A stretch of 64,000 nucleotides of DNA, from NCBI RefSeq assembly GCF_001968835.1, contig NZ_MRDE01000068.1, forward strand, positions 124,001 to 188,000, in the 5' to 3' direction. A program made the translations under genes and the position numbers. Below, in pieces: positions 43,116 through 51,912 of the stretch (position 1 is the first letter of the stretch; each line of letters begins with the position of its first letter). The notes beneath the pieces were generated by a model. It worked only from the letters and a program-made list of their open reading frames with translations, was not told where the DNA came from and ran no database searches. Source of the DNA: Tersicoccus phoenicis. GTDB taxonomy: Bacteria > Actinomycetota > Actinomycetes > Actinomycetales > Micrococcaceae.

Positions 43116-44939
43116 TCACGAAGGCAGCTCGAGCAGGGCCTGCAGGTCCGCCACGATCGCGTCGAGGGACGCCTCGGCCCGGGCGGTCGCGGCCGCCACA
43201 TCGGTCCGGGACGCCGCCGGGACGACGACCTCCAGGTAGCACTTGAGCTTGGGCTCGGTGCCGGAGGGGCGGACGATCACCCGGTTGCCTGCCTCGGTCA
43301 CCCAGTACAGGCCCTCGGTCGGTGGCAGCGGAGCCAGCCCGGGCACGGCCTCCCCGGCGGCCAGGTCGACCGCGACCACGACGGCGGACCCGTCGAACGC
43401 CGTCGGGCCGGTCTGCCGCAGGCGGCCCATCATGGCGTCCAGCAACCCGAGATCGGTGACCCGCACGGAGAGCTGCCGGGTGCGGTGCACACCGTGGCGC
43501 ACGGAGAGGTCCTCCAGCACGTCGACCAGGGTGCGGCCGTCCGCCTTCGCGTCGGCGGCCAGCTCGGCGGCGAGCAGACCGGCGCTGATGCCGTCCTTGT
43601 CCCGCACGGCGGCCGGATCCACGCAGTAGCCCAGCGCCTCCTCGTAGCCGAAGGTCAGGCCCGGGGTCCGGGTGATCCACTTGAAGCCGGTGAGCGTGAC
43701 CCGGTGCTCGATGCCGGCCGCCTCGGCGATGCGGGAGAGCAGACGGGAGGAGACGATCGAGTTGGCGAACACCGGGGCCGGGCCGGCCGGGTTGCTGCGG
43801 GCGGCGGGCGCAGCGGCCGCTCGTTCGCGCTGCCACCGGTCGAGCAGGTGCGCACCGAGCAGCGCGCCGGTCTCGTCTCCGGTCAGCACCCGGTAGTCGC
43901 CCTCGTGCGCCACGGCGAGCGCCACCCGGTCCGCGTCGGGGTCGTTCGCGATGACCAGGTCGGCGCCCTGCTCGCGGGCCGCGGCGAGCGCCAGGTCCAG
44001 CGCACCCGGCTCCTCCGGGTTGGGGAACGCGACGGTGGGGAAGTCCGGGTCGGGGGCGGCCTGCTCGGGCACCAGGTGCACCGCGCCGAACCCGGCATCG
44101 CTCAGCACGGCGCGCATCAGGTCCCCGCCGACCCCGTGCAGCGGGGTGAGCGTGATCGTCACCGCCCGGGGGGGAAACAGCTCGGGCCGGGAGAGCGCGA
44201 CGACGCCGGCCCGGTACTCGTCGGCGATCGCCGGGGCGAGGACCGTCCACCCGTCGTCGGCCATCGGCACGGTGGCCGGATCGACGGCGCGGATCCGTTC
44301 GGCGATCGCGGCGTCGACGGGGCTGACGATCTGGGCGCCGCGGCCGGTCTCGTCGCTGGCCCGGCCGCCGAGGTAGACCTTGTACCCGTTGTCCTGCGGC
44401 GGGTTGTGGCTCGCGGTGACCATCACCCCGGCGTCGGCGTCGAGGCGGCGGACCGCCCGGGCGAGCACGGGGGTGGGCAGGGCCGCCGGCAGCAGAAGCG
44501 TCTCGATGCCGGCCGCGGTCAGCACGGCGGCGCTGTCGGCGGCGAACACGGCGGAGTTGTGGCGCGCGTCGAAGCCGATCACCGCGCGCGGGGTCCAGGC
44601 GCCGTCGGCGACGTCGAGCAGGTACCGGGCCAGGCCCGCGGCGGCCTGCCGCACCACCAGCCGGTTCATCCGGTTCGGCCCGGGCCCCAGCGCCGCCCGC
44701 AGCCCGGCGGTGCCGAAGGTCAGGGGGCCGGCGAAGGCGCCGGCGAGCCGCTCCCGGGCGGCCTCGTCGCCGGCCGTCGTCGCGGCGAGGTCGGCCAGCA
44801 GCTCCGCCCGGGTCCGGGGATCCGGGTCGGCGTCCGCCCAGACCCGGGCCGCCCGCACGAGGGTGCCGGTCTGCGCGGCGGTGCCGTCGCCGGTCTCGGC
44901 GCTGGTGGTGGGGGACGACGGGGTCCGCGGCAGGCTCAT
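43116..44939 (-). CDS. Phospho-sugar mutase (phosphoglucomutase/phosphomannomutase family)
   Basis: The 607-residue alpha-D-phosphohexomutase-type enzyme carries the phosphoserine loop VTASHNPPQDNGYKVY (Ser about 177), the metal loop IANDPDADRVALA, the sugar loop GDETGALLGAHLL, GYEEALGYCVD, and the phosphate-binding RPSGTEPKLKCYLEV. The size fits the PgcA/PMM-like group that includes phosphopentomutase-acting members. Lying between purine nucleoside phosphorylase and deoC on the same strand, it most likely isomerises (deoxy)ribose-1-phosphate to the 5-phosphate; that substrate is inferred from context. ATG 44939 has GAGGAG upstream. Confidence 0.9.
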   Translation of the reverse strand: MSLPRTPSSPTTSAETGDGTAAQTGTLVRAARVWADADPDPRTRAELLADLAATTAGDEAARERLAGAFAGPLTFGTAGLRAALGPGPNRMNRLVVRQAAAGLARYLLDVADGAWTPRAVIGFDARHNSAVFAADSAAVLTAAGIETLLLPAALPTPVLARAVRRLDADAGVMVTASHNPPQDNGYKVYLGGRASDETGRGAQIVSPVDAAIAERIRAVDPATVPMADDGWTVLAPAIADEYRAGVVALSRPELFPPRAVTITLTPLHGVGGDLMRAVLSDAGFGAVHLVPEQAAPDPDFPTVAFPNPEEPGALDLALAAAREQGADLVIANDPDADRVALAVAHEGDYRVLTGDETGALLGAHLLDRWQRERAAAAPAARSNPAGPAPVFANSIVSSRLLSRIAEAAGIEHRVTLTGFKWITRTPGLTFGYEEALGYCVDPAAVRDKDGISAGLLAAELAADAKADGRTLVDVLEDLSVRHGVHRTRQLSVRVTDLGLLDAMMGRLRQTGPTAFDGSAVVVAVDLAAGEAVPGLAPLPPTEGLYWVTEAGNRVIVRPSGTEPKLKCYLEVVVPAASRTDVAAATARAEASLDAIVADLQALLELPS

Positions 44940-45059
44940 GGGACTCTCCTCGGGGTGGGTTGGCGTGTCGGCGACCCGGGGGCTGTGACAAGAGTGATCG
45001 AGCGTTCGTGCGGGCGGTCGCCGCGGCGGCGTGCCGTGACGGCGGGGCGACCCGGGGCG

Positions 45060-45866
45060 TCAGAGCCGGCGCACGATCCCGGCCAGGAGCGCACTGATCC
45101 GGGGGCCGGCGTCGTGCCCGGCCTGCAGCACCTCGGCGTGGCTGAGGGGCTCGTCGCTGATCCCGGCGCCCAGGTTGGTCACCAGCGAGATGCCGAACAC
45201 CTCCATGCCGGCGTGCCGGGCGGCGATGGCCTCCAGGGCGGTGGACATGCCGACCAGGTCGGCGCCGAGGACACGGGCCATCTGCACCTCGGCCGGCGTC
45301 TCGTAGTGCGGGCCGGGGAACTGGGCGTAGACCCCCTCGGTCAGCTCGGGGTCCACCTCGCGCGCGAGGGCGCGGATCCGCGGCGAGTACAGGTCGGTCA
45401 GGTCGACGAACGTCGCACCCTCCAGCGGGGACGCCCCGGTGAGGTTGAGGTGGTCGGCGATCAGAACGGGGGAGCCGGGGGCCACCTCGGGGCGCAGACC
45501 ACCGCAGCCGTTGGTCAGGATCACGGTGGTGGCCCCGGTGGCGGCGGCGGTGCGCACCCCGTGGGCGACGGCGCGCACATCGCGGTGCTCGTAGTAGTGG
45601 GTGCGGGCCCCGAGCACGAGCACGTGCCGGCCGGCGTCGGTGCGCAGCGACCGGATGGTGCCGACGTGGCCCGCGACCGCGGGCCGGGCGAAACCGGGCA
45701 GGTCGGCGGCGTCCAGCTCGGCGACGGTGGCACCGATCAACTCGGCGGCACCGCCCCAGCCGGAGCCGAGGACGAGGCCGACGTCGTGCTGCTGGACGCC
45801 GGTGCGTTCGGCGATGACGGCGGCCGCGGCCGCGGCCAGGGGGAAAGGGTCCTCGGGGCTGCTCAC
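45060..45866 (-). CDS. punA: Purine nucleoside phosphorylase (trimeric class)
   Basis: The 268-residue enzyme splits purine (deoxy)nucleosides with phosphate into base and (deoxy)ribose-1-phosphate. Family signatures: VGLVLGSGWGG (phosphate loop), GHVGTIRSLRTDAGRHVLVLGARTHYYEH, ILTNGCGGLRPEVAPGSPVLIADHLNLTG, YAQFPGPHYETPAEVQM, DLVGMSTALEAIAARHAGMEVFGISLVTNLGAG and the base-binding Asn in VTNLGAG. The start codon is GTG 45866, 7 nt from a -10 box, so translation is probably leaderless. Confidence 0.94.
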   Translation of the reverse strand: MSSPEDPFPLAAAAAAVIAERTGVQQHDVGLVLGSGWGGAAELIGATVAELDAADLPGFARPAVAGHVGTIRSLRTDAGRHVLVLGARTHYYEHRDVRAVAHGVRTAAATGATTVILTNGCGGLRPEVAPGSPVLIADHLNLTGASPLEGATFVDLTDLYSPRIRALAREVDPELTEGVYAQFPGPHYETPAEVQMARVLGADLVGMSTALEAIAARHAGMEVFGISLVTNLGAGISDEPLSHAEVLQAGHDAGPRISALLAGIVRRL

Positions 45867-45873
45867 CCGTCAG

Positions 45874-45879
45874 ACCCTA
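45874..45879 (-). promoter_or_regulatory. -10 box of a leaderless promoter for punA
   Basis: On the minus strand TAGGGT lies 7 nt before the GTG start at 45866, which would put transcription start at or within a base or two of the start codon. No Shine-Dalgarno sequence is present. Confidence 0.5.
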
Positions 45880-46002
45880 CCGGCTGGCGGGGATGACGCG
45901 GCTCACGTCCGCCGGGCGCTCGGTGCATGTTCACGCGGCTGGTCCGCCGGGCGCTCGGTGCCGCGTTGGCCGTGCCGGAAGCGATGGACCACAATGGTCG
46001 CC

Positions 46003-47451
46003 GTGAACAATCAGTTGGACTACTCGTCGTTGCGTCTGGGGATCATCGGTGGCGGACCGGGCGGTTACGAGGCCGCCATGGTCGCCTCCTCACTGGGAGC
46101 CCAGGTGACCATCGTGGAGTCGCACGGGGTGGGCGGCAGCGCGGTGCTCACCGACGTCGTGCCCTCCAAGACCCTGATCGCCACCGCGGACGCGATGACC
46201 GCCGCGGCCGACGCGGACGCCCTCGGGATCAAGTTCGCTTCCGCGGGTGGTGCGACCGGAGACACCCCGGGCCTGGACACCTCCACGCCGGCTCCCGCCA
46301 TGTGGGCGGACCTGGCCGGTGTCAACCAGCGGTTGCTGGCCCTGGCGAAGGACCAGTCAGCGGACATCCAGGCCGCGCTGGAGCGCAAGGGTGTCCGCGT
46401 CGTCCGCGGGCGGGGCCGGCTGCGCGCCGATCACACCATCGAGGCGACGACCGGGTCGGGGACCGAACGGATCGAGGTCGACGCCGTGTTGCTCGCCGTC
46501 GGCGCCAGCCCGCGGGTGCTGCCCGCGGCCCAGCCGGACGGGGAGCGCATCCTGACGTGGAAGCAGGTCTACAACCTGGACCGGCTGCCCGAGCACCTGA
46601 TCGTGATCGGTTCCGGCGTCACCGGCGCCGAGTTCGCGTCCGCGTTCGTCGGTCTCGGCTCCGACGTCACCCTCGTCTCCTCGCGGGACCGGGTGCTGCC
46701 GGGGGAGGACCCCGATGCCGCGGCGGTGCTGGAGGATGTGCTGCAGAAGCGGGGTCTGAACCTGCTGCCCCGCACCCGCGCCAACGCGGTCGCCCGCACC
46801 GCGGACGGCGTCGTCGTCACGCTCGCGGACGGCAGCACGGTGGCGGGCTCGCACTGTCTGCTGGCCGTCGGGGCCGTGCCGAACACCGAGGATCTCGGGC
46901 TGGAGGAGGCGGGCGTGGCGACCACGGAGGCCGGGCACGTCGTCGTCGACGGTGTCTCCCGGACGAGCGCGTTCAACGTGTACGCGGCGGGTGACTGCAC
47001 CGGGGTGATGCCGCTGGCCTCGGTCGCGGCCATGCAGGGCCGGATCGCCGTCGCCCATCTGCTCGGCGACGCCGTCAAGCCGCTGCGGATCAAGCAGGTC
47101 TCGTCGAACATCTTCACGTCCCCCGAGATCGCGACGGTCGGCGTGACCGAGGCCGACGTCGAGTCCGGCCGGTACCAGGCGGACGTGTTCACCCTGTCCC
47201 TGAAGTCGAACGCGCGGGCGAAGATGATGCACGTCAAGGACGGGTTCGTGAAGGTCTTCGCCCGGCAGGGTTCCGGGACGGTGATCGGCGGCGTCGTCGT
47301 CGGCCCGCGCGCCTCGGAGCTGATCTACCCGCTCGCCATCGCCGTCAGTCAGAAGCTGAACGTGGACGACGTCGCCTCCACCTTCACGGTGTACCCGTCG
47401 CTGTCGGGGTCGATCGCCGAGGCCGCCCGCCGCCTCCACGTCCACCAGTAG
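46003..47451 (+). CDS. lpdA: NAD(P)H quinone reductase of the LpdA (flavoprotein disulfide reductase-like) type
   Basis: This FAD-dependent pyridine nucleotide oxidoreductase of about 482 residues shows RLGIIGGGPGGYEAAMVASSLGAQVTIVE (FAD site), VIGSGVTGAEFASAFVGLGSDVTLV (NAD site), YAAGDCTG, SSNIFTSPEIATVG and the C-terminal dimer domain ending YPSLSGSIAEAARRLH. Where true dihydrolipoamide dehydrogenases have the CxxxxC redox pair, this protein reads GVGGSAVLTDVVPSK, with no cysteine. That matches the mycobacterial LpdA group, which acts as a quinone reductase rather than a lipoamide dehydrogenase. GTG 46003 is preferred because CACAAT (45990-45995) is a -10 box exactly 7 nt upstream; an ATG at 45994 lies inside that box. 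Confidence 0.9.
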   Translation: MNNQLDYSSLRLGIIGGGPGGYEAAMVASSLGAQVTIVESHGVGGSAVLTDVVPSKTLIATADAMTAAADADALGIKFASAGGATGDTPGLDTSTPAPAMWADLAGVNQRLLALAKDQSADIQAALERKGVRVVRGRGRLRADHTIEATTGSGTERIEVDAVLLAVGASPRVLPAAQPDGERILTWKQVYNLDRLPEHLIVIGSGVTGAEFASAFVGLGSDVTLVSSRDRVLPGEDPDAAAVLEDVLQKRGLNLLPRTRANAVARTADGVVVTLADGSTVAGSHCLLAVGAVPNTEDLGLEEAGVATTEAGHVVVDGVSRTSAFNVYAAGDCTGVMPLASVAAMQGRIAVAHLLGDAVKPLRIKQVSSNIFTSPEIATVGVTEADVESGRYQADVFTLSLKSNARAKMMHVKDGFVKVFARQGSGTVIGGVVVGPRASELIYPLAIAVSQKLNVDDVASTFTVYPSLSGSIAEAARRLHVHQ

Positions 47452-47488
47452 GGTCGCCGCTTCCGCGGCTGCCACCCCCCCGGGGGCT

Positions 47489-47553
47489 GACTGGTCACTT
47501 GTTGGGTGTTTCCCGACCCGTTCGAGCCGGAAACGGCCATCAACTGACCAGTC
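47489..47553. terminator. 25-bp imperfect inverted repeat between convergent lpdA and a transporter gene
   Basis: The arm at 47489-47513 pairs with 47529-47553 in 21 of 25 positions. It begins and ends with a perfect 9-bp outer stem (GACTGGTCA/TGACCAGTC), and the loop is 15 nt. It lies 37 nt after the lpdA stop and 54 nt before the convergent transporter stop, so a bidirectional terminator role is likely. Confidence 0.7.
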
Positions 47554-47555
47554 GA

Positions 47556-47592
47556 CCCGGGTAGTGCCCGGGTAGTGCCCGGGTAGTGCCCG
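47556..47592. repeat. Three tandem copies of an 11-bp unit
   Basis: CCCGGGTAGTG is repeated three times exactly (47556-47588) and followed by CCCG. It directly adjoins the inverted repeat and ends 15 bp before the transporter stop codon. Confidence 0.9.
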
Positions 47593-47606
47593 CGGAGGGC
47601 GCGGTG

Positions 47607-49040
47607 TTACGGGGAGGTGGTCGCCACCGCCACGGTCGCGACCTCGTCCTCCAGGGTGTCCAGATCCCGGTGGCGGGTCTCCCGAGTGAACCACAGGGCG
47701 ATGAACGTCAACACGCCCATGAACGCCAGGTAGATGCCGACCCAGCCGACGCCGACGCTCTGCACGAGGGCGTCCGCGACGAACGGCGTGATCGCGGCGC
47801 CGAGGATCGAGGACACGTTGTAGGCGACGCCGGAGCCGGTGTACCGGGTGTTGGTGGGGAACAGCTCGGGCAGCACCGCGGACATCGGGCCGAAGGTCAG
47901 ACCCATCAACGCCATCCCGACGCACAGGAACAGCAGCATCAAGCCCAGGTTGGCCGACGCGCCGGTGCCCATGGCGTTCCGGTCGAGGAAGAGGCCGAAG
48001 CAGAAGCCGAAGACGATGATCAGGCCCGTGATCACCAGCAGGGTGGACCGCCGGCCGAACCGGTCCGCGAGCCAGCCGGAGACCGGCACGAAGGCGGCGA
48101 AGAACAGGATCGCGATCAACTGCAGGATCAGGAAGTTGCCGTACCCGATGCCGAGCTTGCCCTGGGCCGGGGAGCCGATGGCGTACGAGAGCACCCACGT
48201 CGTCATCAGGTAGAACACCCCGTAGGTGGCGAGCATGATGAACGTGCCCTGGACGACCTGCACCCAGTTGCGCTTGAACACGACGCCGATGGGCGCTTTG
48301 ACCTTCTCACCGCGGGCGACGGCGCGGGCGAAGACCGGGGTCTCCTCCAGCTTGATCCGCACGTACAGGCCGATCGCGACGATGATGATGGAGAGCAGGA
48401 ACGGCAGCCGCCAGCCCCAGGTCAGGAAGGGGCCGTCGAACAACGGCTTCGTCGAGTCGTGCCCGAAGGCCAGGGTCAGCACCAGGAACAGGCCGTTGGC
48501 GAAGAAGAAGCCGATCGGGGCGCCGAGCTGTGGCCACATCGCCGCCCAGGCACGCTTGCCCTTCGCGGCGGTCTCGGTGGTGAGCAGGGCGGCGCCGGAC
48601 CACTCGCCGCCCAGGCCCAGGCCCTGGCAGAAGCGCATGATCGCCAGCAGCGCGGGCGCGAACACGCCGATCTGCTGGTACGTCGGCAGCAGGCCGATGA
48701 GGAACGTGGCGATGCCCATGGTCAGCAGCGACCCGAGCAGGGTGGCCTTGCGGCCGATCCGGTCCCCGAAGTGGCCGAACAGGACGGAGCCGATCGGCCG
48801 GGCGACGAACGCGACGCCGAACGTCGCCAGGGACGCGAGGACGGCGGCGCCCTCGTTGCCCTTCGGGAAGAAGAGCAGCGGGAACACCGAGATCGCGGCG
48901 GTCGCGTAGACGTAGAAGTCGTAGAACTCGATCGACGTGCCGACCAGGCTCGCGATGATGATGCGGCGACGGGGGATGGTGGGGGTGTCGGTGCGGCCGG
49001 TGGCGGCGGGGCCCGACGGATCCGGCAGTGATGTGGCCAT
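47607..49040 (-). CDS. MFS transporter, metabolite:H+ symporter (MHS) family
   Basis: The 477-residue secondary transporter has about 12 membrane helices. MHS features are IIIASLVGTSIEFYDFYVYATAAISVFPLLFFP at the N-terminus, FGHFGDRIGRKATLLGSLLTMG in loop 2-3, RFCQGLGLGGEWSGAALLTTE, and WPQLGAPIGFFFANGLF. Members carry organic acids or osmolytes such as citrate, ketoglutarate, proline or betaine; the substrate here is unknown. The start ATG 49040 has GGAGCG upstream. A strong operator-like dyad lies 49 bp before the start, so expression is probably repressor-controlled. Confidence 0.9.
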   Translation of the reverse strand: MATSLPDPSGPAATGRTDTPTIPRRRIIIASLVGTSIEFYDFYVYATAAISVFPLLFFPKGNEGAAVLASLATFGVAFVARPIGSVLFGHFGDRIGRKATLLGSLLTMGIATFLIGLLPTYQQIGVFAPALLAIMRFCQGLGLGGEWSGAALLTTETAAKGKRAWAAMWPQLGAPIGFFFANGLFLVLTLAFGHDSTKPLFDGPFLTWGWRLPFLLSIIIVAIGLYVRIKLEETPVFARAVARGEKVKAPIGVVFKRNWVQVVQGTFIMLATYGVFYLMTTWVLSYAIGSPAQGKLGIGYGNFLILQLIAILFFAAFVPVSGWLADRFGRRSTLLVITGLIIVFGFCFGLFLDRNAMGTGASANLGLMLLFLCVGMALMGLTFGPMSAVLPELFPTNTRYTGSGVAYNVSSILGAAITPFVADALVQSVGVGWVGIYLAFMGVLTFIALWFTRETRHRDLDTLEDEVATVAVATTSP

Positions 49041-49088
49041 GGGAGCGCTCCTTGTGCGAGTGAGACGCAGGAAATCTACGCCCGCGAT

Positions 49089-49118
49089 CATATGGCGGAC
49101 AAACCTGTCCGCCATATG
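49089..49118. promoter_or_regulatory. 13-bp perfect dyad operator upstream of the MHS transporter
   Basis: CATATGGCGGACA (49089-49101) and its exact complement (49106-49118) are separated by AACC. The region between the transporter start (49040) and the accA3 stop (49234) contains no other feature. A dyad this long is typical of TetR, GntR or IclR type repressor sites; the cognate regulator is not in the window. Confidence 0.65.
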
Positions 49119-49233
49119 GACCGCGCTGGACGCCGCCACTCCGCGTACGTCAGCGGCTCACCGACGCACCGGCTCGCGCCCTGGGGTGCGGAACCTCGGC
49201 CTGCCGGGCCGTGCCGTGCCGAGCCGGTCCCGG

Positions 49234-51006
49234 TCAGTCGGCGATGGTGGCGATGACCGCGCCCGCCGCGACGGTGGCTCCCGGCGTCGTCGTCAGGCCC
49301 GTGATGGTGCCCGATCGGTGCGCCGTCAGCGGCTGCTCCATCTTCATCGCCTCCAGGACGACGACGAGGTCGCCCTCGCTGACGGCCTGCCCGTCGGTGA
49401 CCGCGACCTTGACGATGGTGCCCTGCATCGGCGAGGTGAGGGCGTCCCCGTTCGCGGCCGGCGTGGCCGCCGAGCGAGCACCGCGCGGCTTCCGCGACGC
49501 CCGCACCGCGGTCGAGGCGGACTTGACCGTGGAGGAGATGAACGAGGGCAGCACGACCTCCAACCGTTTCCCGCCGACCTCGACGGTGACGCGCTGCCGG
49601 TCGTCCTCGCCGGTGTCGGACCCGGCCGAGGCGTGCGGCGGGATGGTGTTGGCGAACTCGGTCTCGATCCAGCGGGTGTGCACCGCGAAGGGCGACCCGT
49701 CCTCCGGGGCGAAAGCGGGGTCGACGACGACGGCCCGGTGGAACGGGGCGACGGTCGGCATCCCCTCGATGACGAGCTCGGCCAGGGCGCGCCGGGACCG
49801 TTCCAGCGCCTGCCGCCGGCTGGCGCCGGTGACGATCAGCTTGGCGATCATGGAGTCGAAGTTGCCGCTGACCGTCTCACCGGCCTCGACACCGGAGTCG
49901 ACGCGCACGCCGGGCCCCGCCGGGAACGTCAGCGCCGTCAGGGTGCCGGGCGTGGGCATGAAGTTCCGGCCCGGATCCTCCCCGTTGAGCCGGAACTCGA
50001 AGGCGTGGCCGCGGATCTCGGGGTCGTCGTAACCCAACGCCTCGCCGCGGGCGATCCGGAACTGCTCCCGGACCAGGTCCAGGCCGGTGACCTCCTCGGA
50101 CACCGGGTGCTCGACCTGCAGGCGCGTGTTGACCTCCAGGAAGGAGATGGTGCCGTCGCGGCCGACCAGGAACTCGCAGGTGCCCGCCCCCTCGTAGCCG
50201 GCCTCCTTCAGGATGGCCTTCGACGCGGCGTACAGGCGGGTGTTCTGCGCCTCGTCCAGGAACGGCGCCGGGGCCTCCTCGACCAGCTTCTGGTTCCGCC
50301 GCTGCAGCGAGCAGTCGCGGGTGGAGACGACGACGACGTCGCCGTGGGCATCGGCGAGGCACTGGGTCTCCACGTGCCGGGGCGCGTCGAGGAACCGCTC
50401 GATGAAGCACTCGCCGCGGCCGAAGGCGGCGGTGGCCTCGCGCACCGCCGACTCGTAGAGCTCCGGGATCTCCTCGCGGGTGCGCGCGACCTTGATGCCG
50501 CGGCCGCCACCGCCGTGGGCGGCCTTGATGGCCAGGGGCAGGCCGTACTCGTCGGCGAAGGCGAGCACCTCGTCGGCGGAGGCCACCGGGTCCGCCGTGC
50601 CGGGCACGAGGGGAGCCCCGACCTTCTCGGCGATGTGCCGGGCCGAGACCTTGTCGCCGAGGGCGGCGATCGCCGCCGGCGGCGGACCGATCCAGGTCAG
50701 ACCGGCGTCGATCACCGCGGCCGCGAACTCGGCGTTCTCGGAGAGGAAACCGTATCCCGGATGCACGGCGTCGGCGCCGCACTGGCGGGCGACATCGAGC
50801 AGTTTGGTGATGACGAGGTAGGACTCGGCCGCGGTGGTCCCGCCCAGGGCGTAGGCCTCGTCGGCCAACCGCACGTGCAGGGCGTCCCGGTCCGGGTCCG
50901 CGTACACGGCCACCGAGGCCACTCCCTCGTCCCGGGCGGCCCGGATGACGCGGACGGCGATCTCACCGCGGTTGGCGATGAGGACTTTCGAGATGGCTCG
51001 TGACAC
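49234..51006 (-). CDS. accA3: Acyl-CoA carboxylase alpha subunit: biotin carboxylase plus biotin carboxyl carrier domain
   Basis: This 590-residue biotinylated subunit carboxylates its own biotin using ATP and bicarbonate. The biotin carboxylase part shows [49 protein letters not shown] (ATP grasp), [18 protein letters not shown] and [25 protein letters not shown] linker (about residues 450-515) leads to the carrier domain with the biotin-accepting lysine in EAMKMEQ, 35 residues from the C-terminus. It should pair with the accD and accE products encoded at 55.7-57.6 kb to make malonyl- or methylmalonyl-CoA. The start is GTG 51006, with AAGGAG 11 nt upstream. Confidence 0.95.
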   Translation of the reverse strand: MSRAISKVLIANRGEIAVRVIRAARDEGVASVAVYADPDRDALHVRLADEAYALGGTTAAESYLVITKLLDVARQCGADAVHPGYGFLSENAEFAAAVIDAGLTWIGPPPAAIAALGDKVSARHIAEKVGAPLVPGTADPVASADEVLAFADEYGLPLAIKAAHGGGGRGIKVARTREEIPELYESAVREATAAFGRGECFIERFLDAPRHVETQCLADAHGDVVVVSTRDCSLQRRNQKLVEEAPAPFLDEAQNTRLYAASKAILKEAGYEGAGTCEFLVGRDGTISFLEVNTRLQVEHPVSEEVTGLDLVREQFRIARGEALGYDDPEIRGHAFEFRLNGEDPGRNFMPTPGTLTALTFPAGPGVRVDSGVEAGETVSGNFDSMIAKLIVTGASRRQALERSRRALAELVIEGMPTVAPFHRAVVVDPAFAPEDGSPFAVHTRWIETEFANTIPPHASAGSDTGEDDRQRVTVEVGGKRLEVVLPSFISSTVKSASTAVRASRKPRGARSAATPAANGDALTSPMQGTIVKVAVTDGQAVSEGDLVVVLEAMKMEQPLTAHRSGTITGLTTTPGATVAAGAVIATIAD

Positions 51007-51161
51007 GGGACGTGAACTCCTTCGGTGATCTTGGGGAACCCTACCGCTGTTGGTGGCTTCGACCTACGGATGACCGGGTTCACGCGTTGCGGAGCCCGAA
51101 TCGTTGTGGTATCCCTACAAAACGCCACCGGTCGTCGCCGTGCCCGGGACGGTGGGCCGGG

Positions 51162-51827
51162 TCAGGCCCAGAGCGCAGTGATGTCCTCACCGAGTCTGCT
51201 CAGCAGGGTGCGCAGCGTGGTGACGGAGAGGCCGACGACGGCGTGCGCGTCGCCGTCAACGCGGCGGATGAAGGCAGCCCCCCGGGCGTCGATGGTGAAG
51301 GAACCGGCAACGGCGAGCGGTTCGCCGGTGGCGACGTACGCGGCGATCTCAGCCGCCGTCATGGTCACGAAGTGGACCTCGGCACTGGCGATCGCCCCGG
51401 TGGCGGCCGCGCCGTCGGGTGCCCGCCGCCCGCGGCCGGGCCGGGTGTCGATCAGCCAGTGGCCGGTGTACAGCACACCGGACCGGCCGCTCATCGCGGT
51501 GATCCGCTCCGCCGCGCGCTCGGGCGTGTACGGCTTGCCGTGGGCGACGCCGTCGAACGAGAACACCGAGTCGCAGCCGAGCACGAGGGCACCGTGCTCG
51601 CGGGCCGGCTCGCCGACCAGGGCCGCGGCGACGGCCTCGGCCTTCGCGCGGGCGAGGAGCAGGGCGGTCTCGGCCGGGTCGGTGATGCCGTGCCGGGCGA
51701 CGACGGCGGCCTCGTCCACGTCGGAGACGCGGACCTGGTGGGCGATGCCGGCGTCGGTGAGTAGCTTGGTGCGGGCGGGGGAGGCGGAGGCAAGGATCAG
51801 TTCAGGGGGACGGGTCAGCTCGGGCAC
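51162..51827 (-). CDS. maf: Maf-family nucleotide pyrophosphatase
   Basis: From GTG 51827 (TGGAG upstream) this is a 221-residue Maf protein that hydrolyses non-canonical or excess nucleoside triphosphates. Motifs: ELILASASPARTKLLTDAGI, SDVDEAAV, VLGCDSVFSFDGVAHGKPYTPE, GRSGVLYTGHWLI, Y.ATGEPLAVAGSFTIDARGAAFI and VVGLSVTTLRTLLSRLG. The SxSPxR loop and the CDS motif with its conserved Asp are intact. Location next to acyl-CoA carboxylase genes is shared with other actinobacteria as I recall them. Confidence 0.92.
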   Translation of the reverse strand: MPELTRPPELILASASPARTKLLTDAGIAHQVRVSDVDEAAVVARHGITDPAETALLLARAKAEAVAAALVGEPAREHGALVLGCDSVFSFDGVAHGKPYTPERAAERITAMSGRSGVLYTGHWLIDTRPGRGRRAPDGAAATGAIASAEVHFVTMTAAEIAAYVATGEPLAVAGSFTIDARGAAFIRRVDGDAHAVVGLSVTTLRTLLSRLGEDITALWA

Positions 51828-51912
51828 GCGCTCCAGCGTAGCGCTGCGGACGACGCGGGCCGGGCCGCCCCGGAGCAGGGGCGACCCGGCCCGGAGGACG
51901 GAGGCGATCGGC

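Noticed and set aside
43029-45896. Plus-strand open frame of 955 codons opposite the phosphomutase and punA genes
   Set aside because: Low-complexity G/R/H/V translation with no motif, fully antisense to two recognisable enzymes, and it begins in the tandem repeat.
48937-51003. Plus-strand open frame of 688 codons opposite accA3
   Set aside because: Antisense shadow of a well-supported biotin carboxylase gene.
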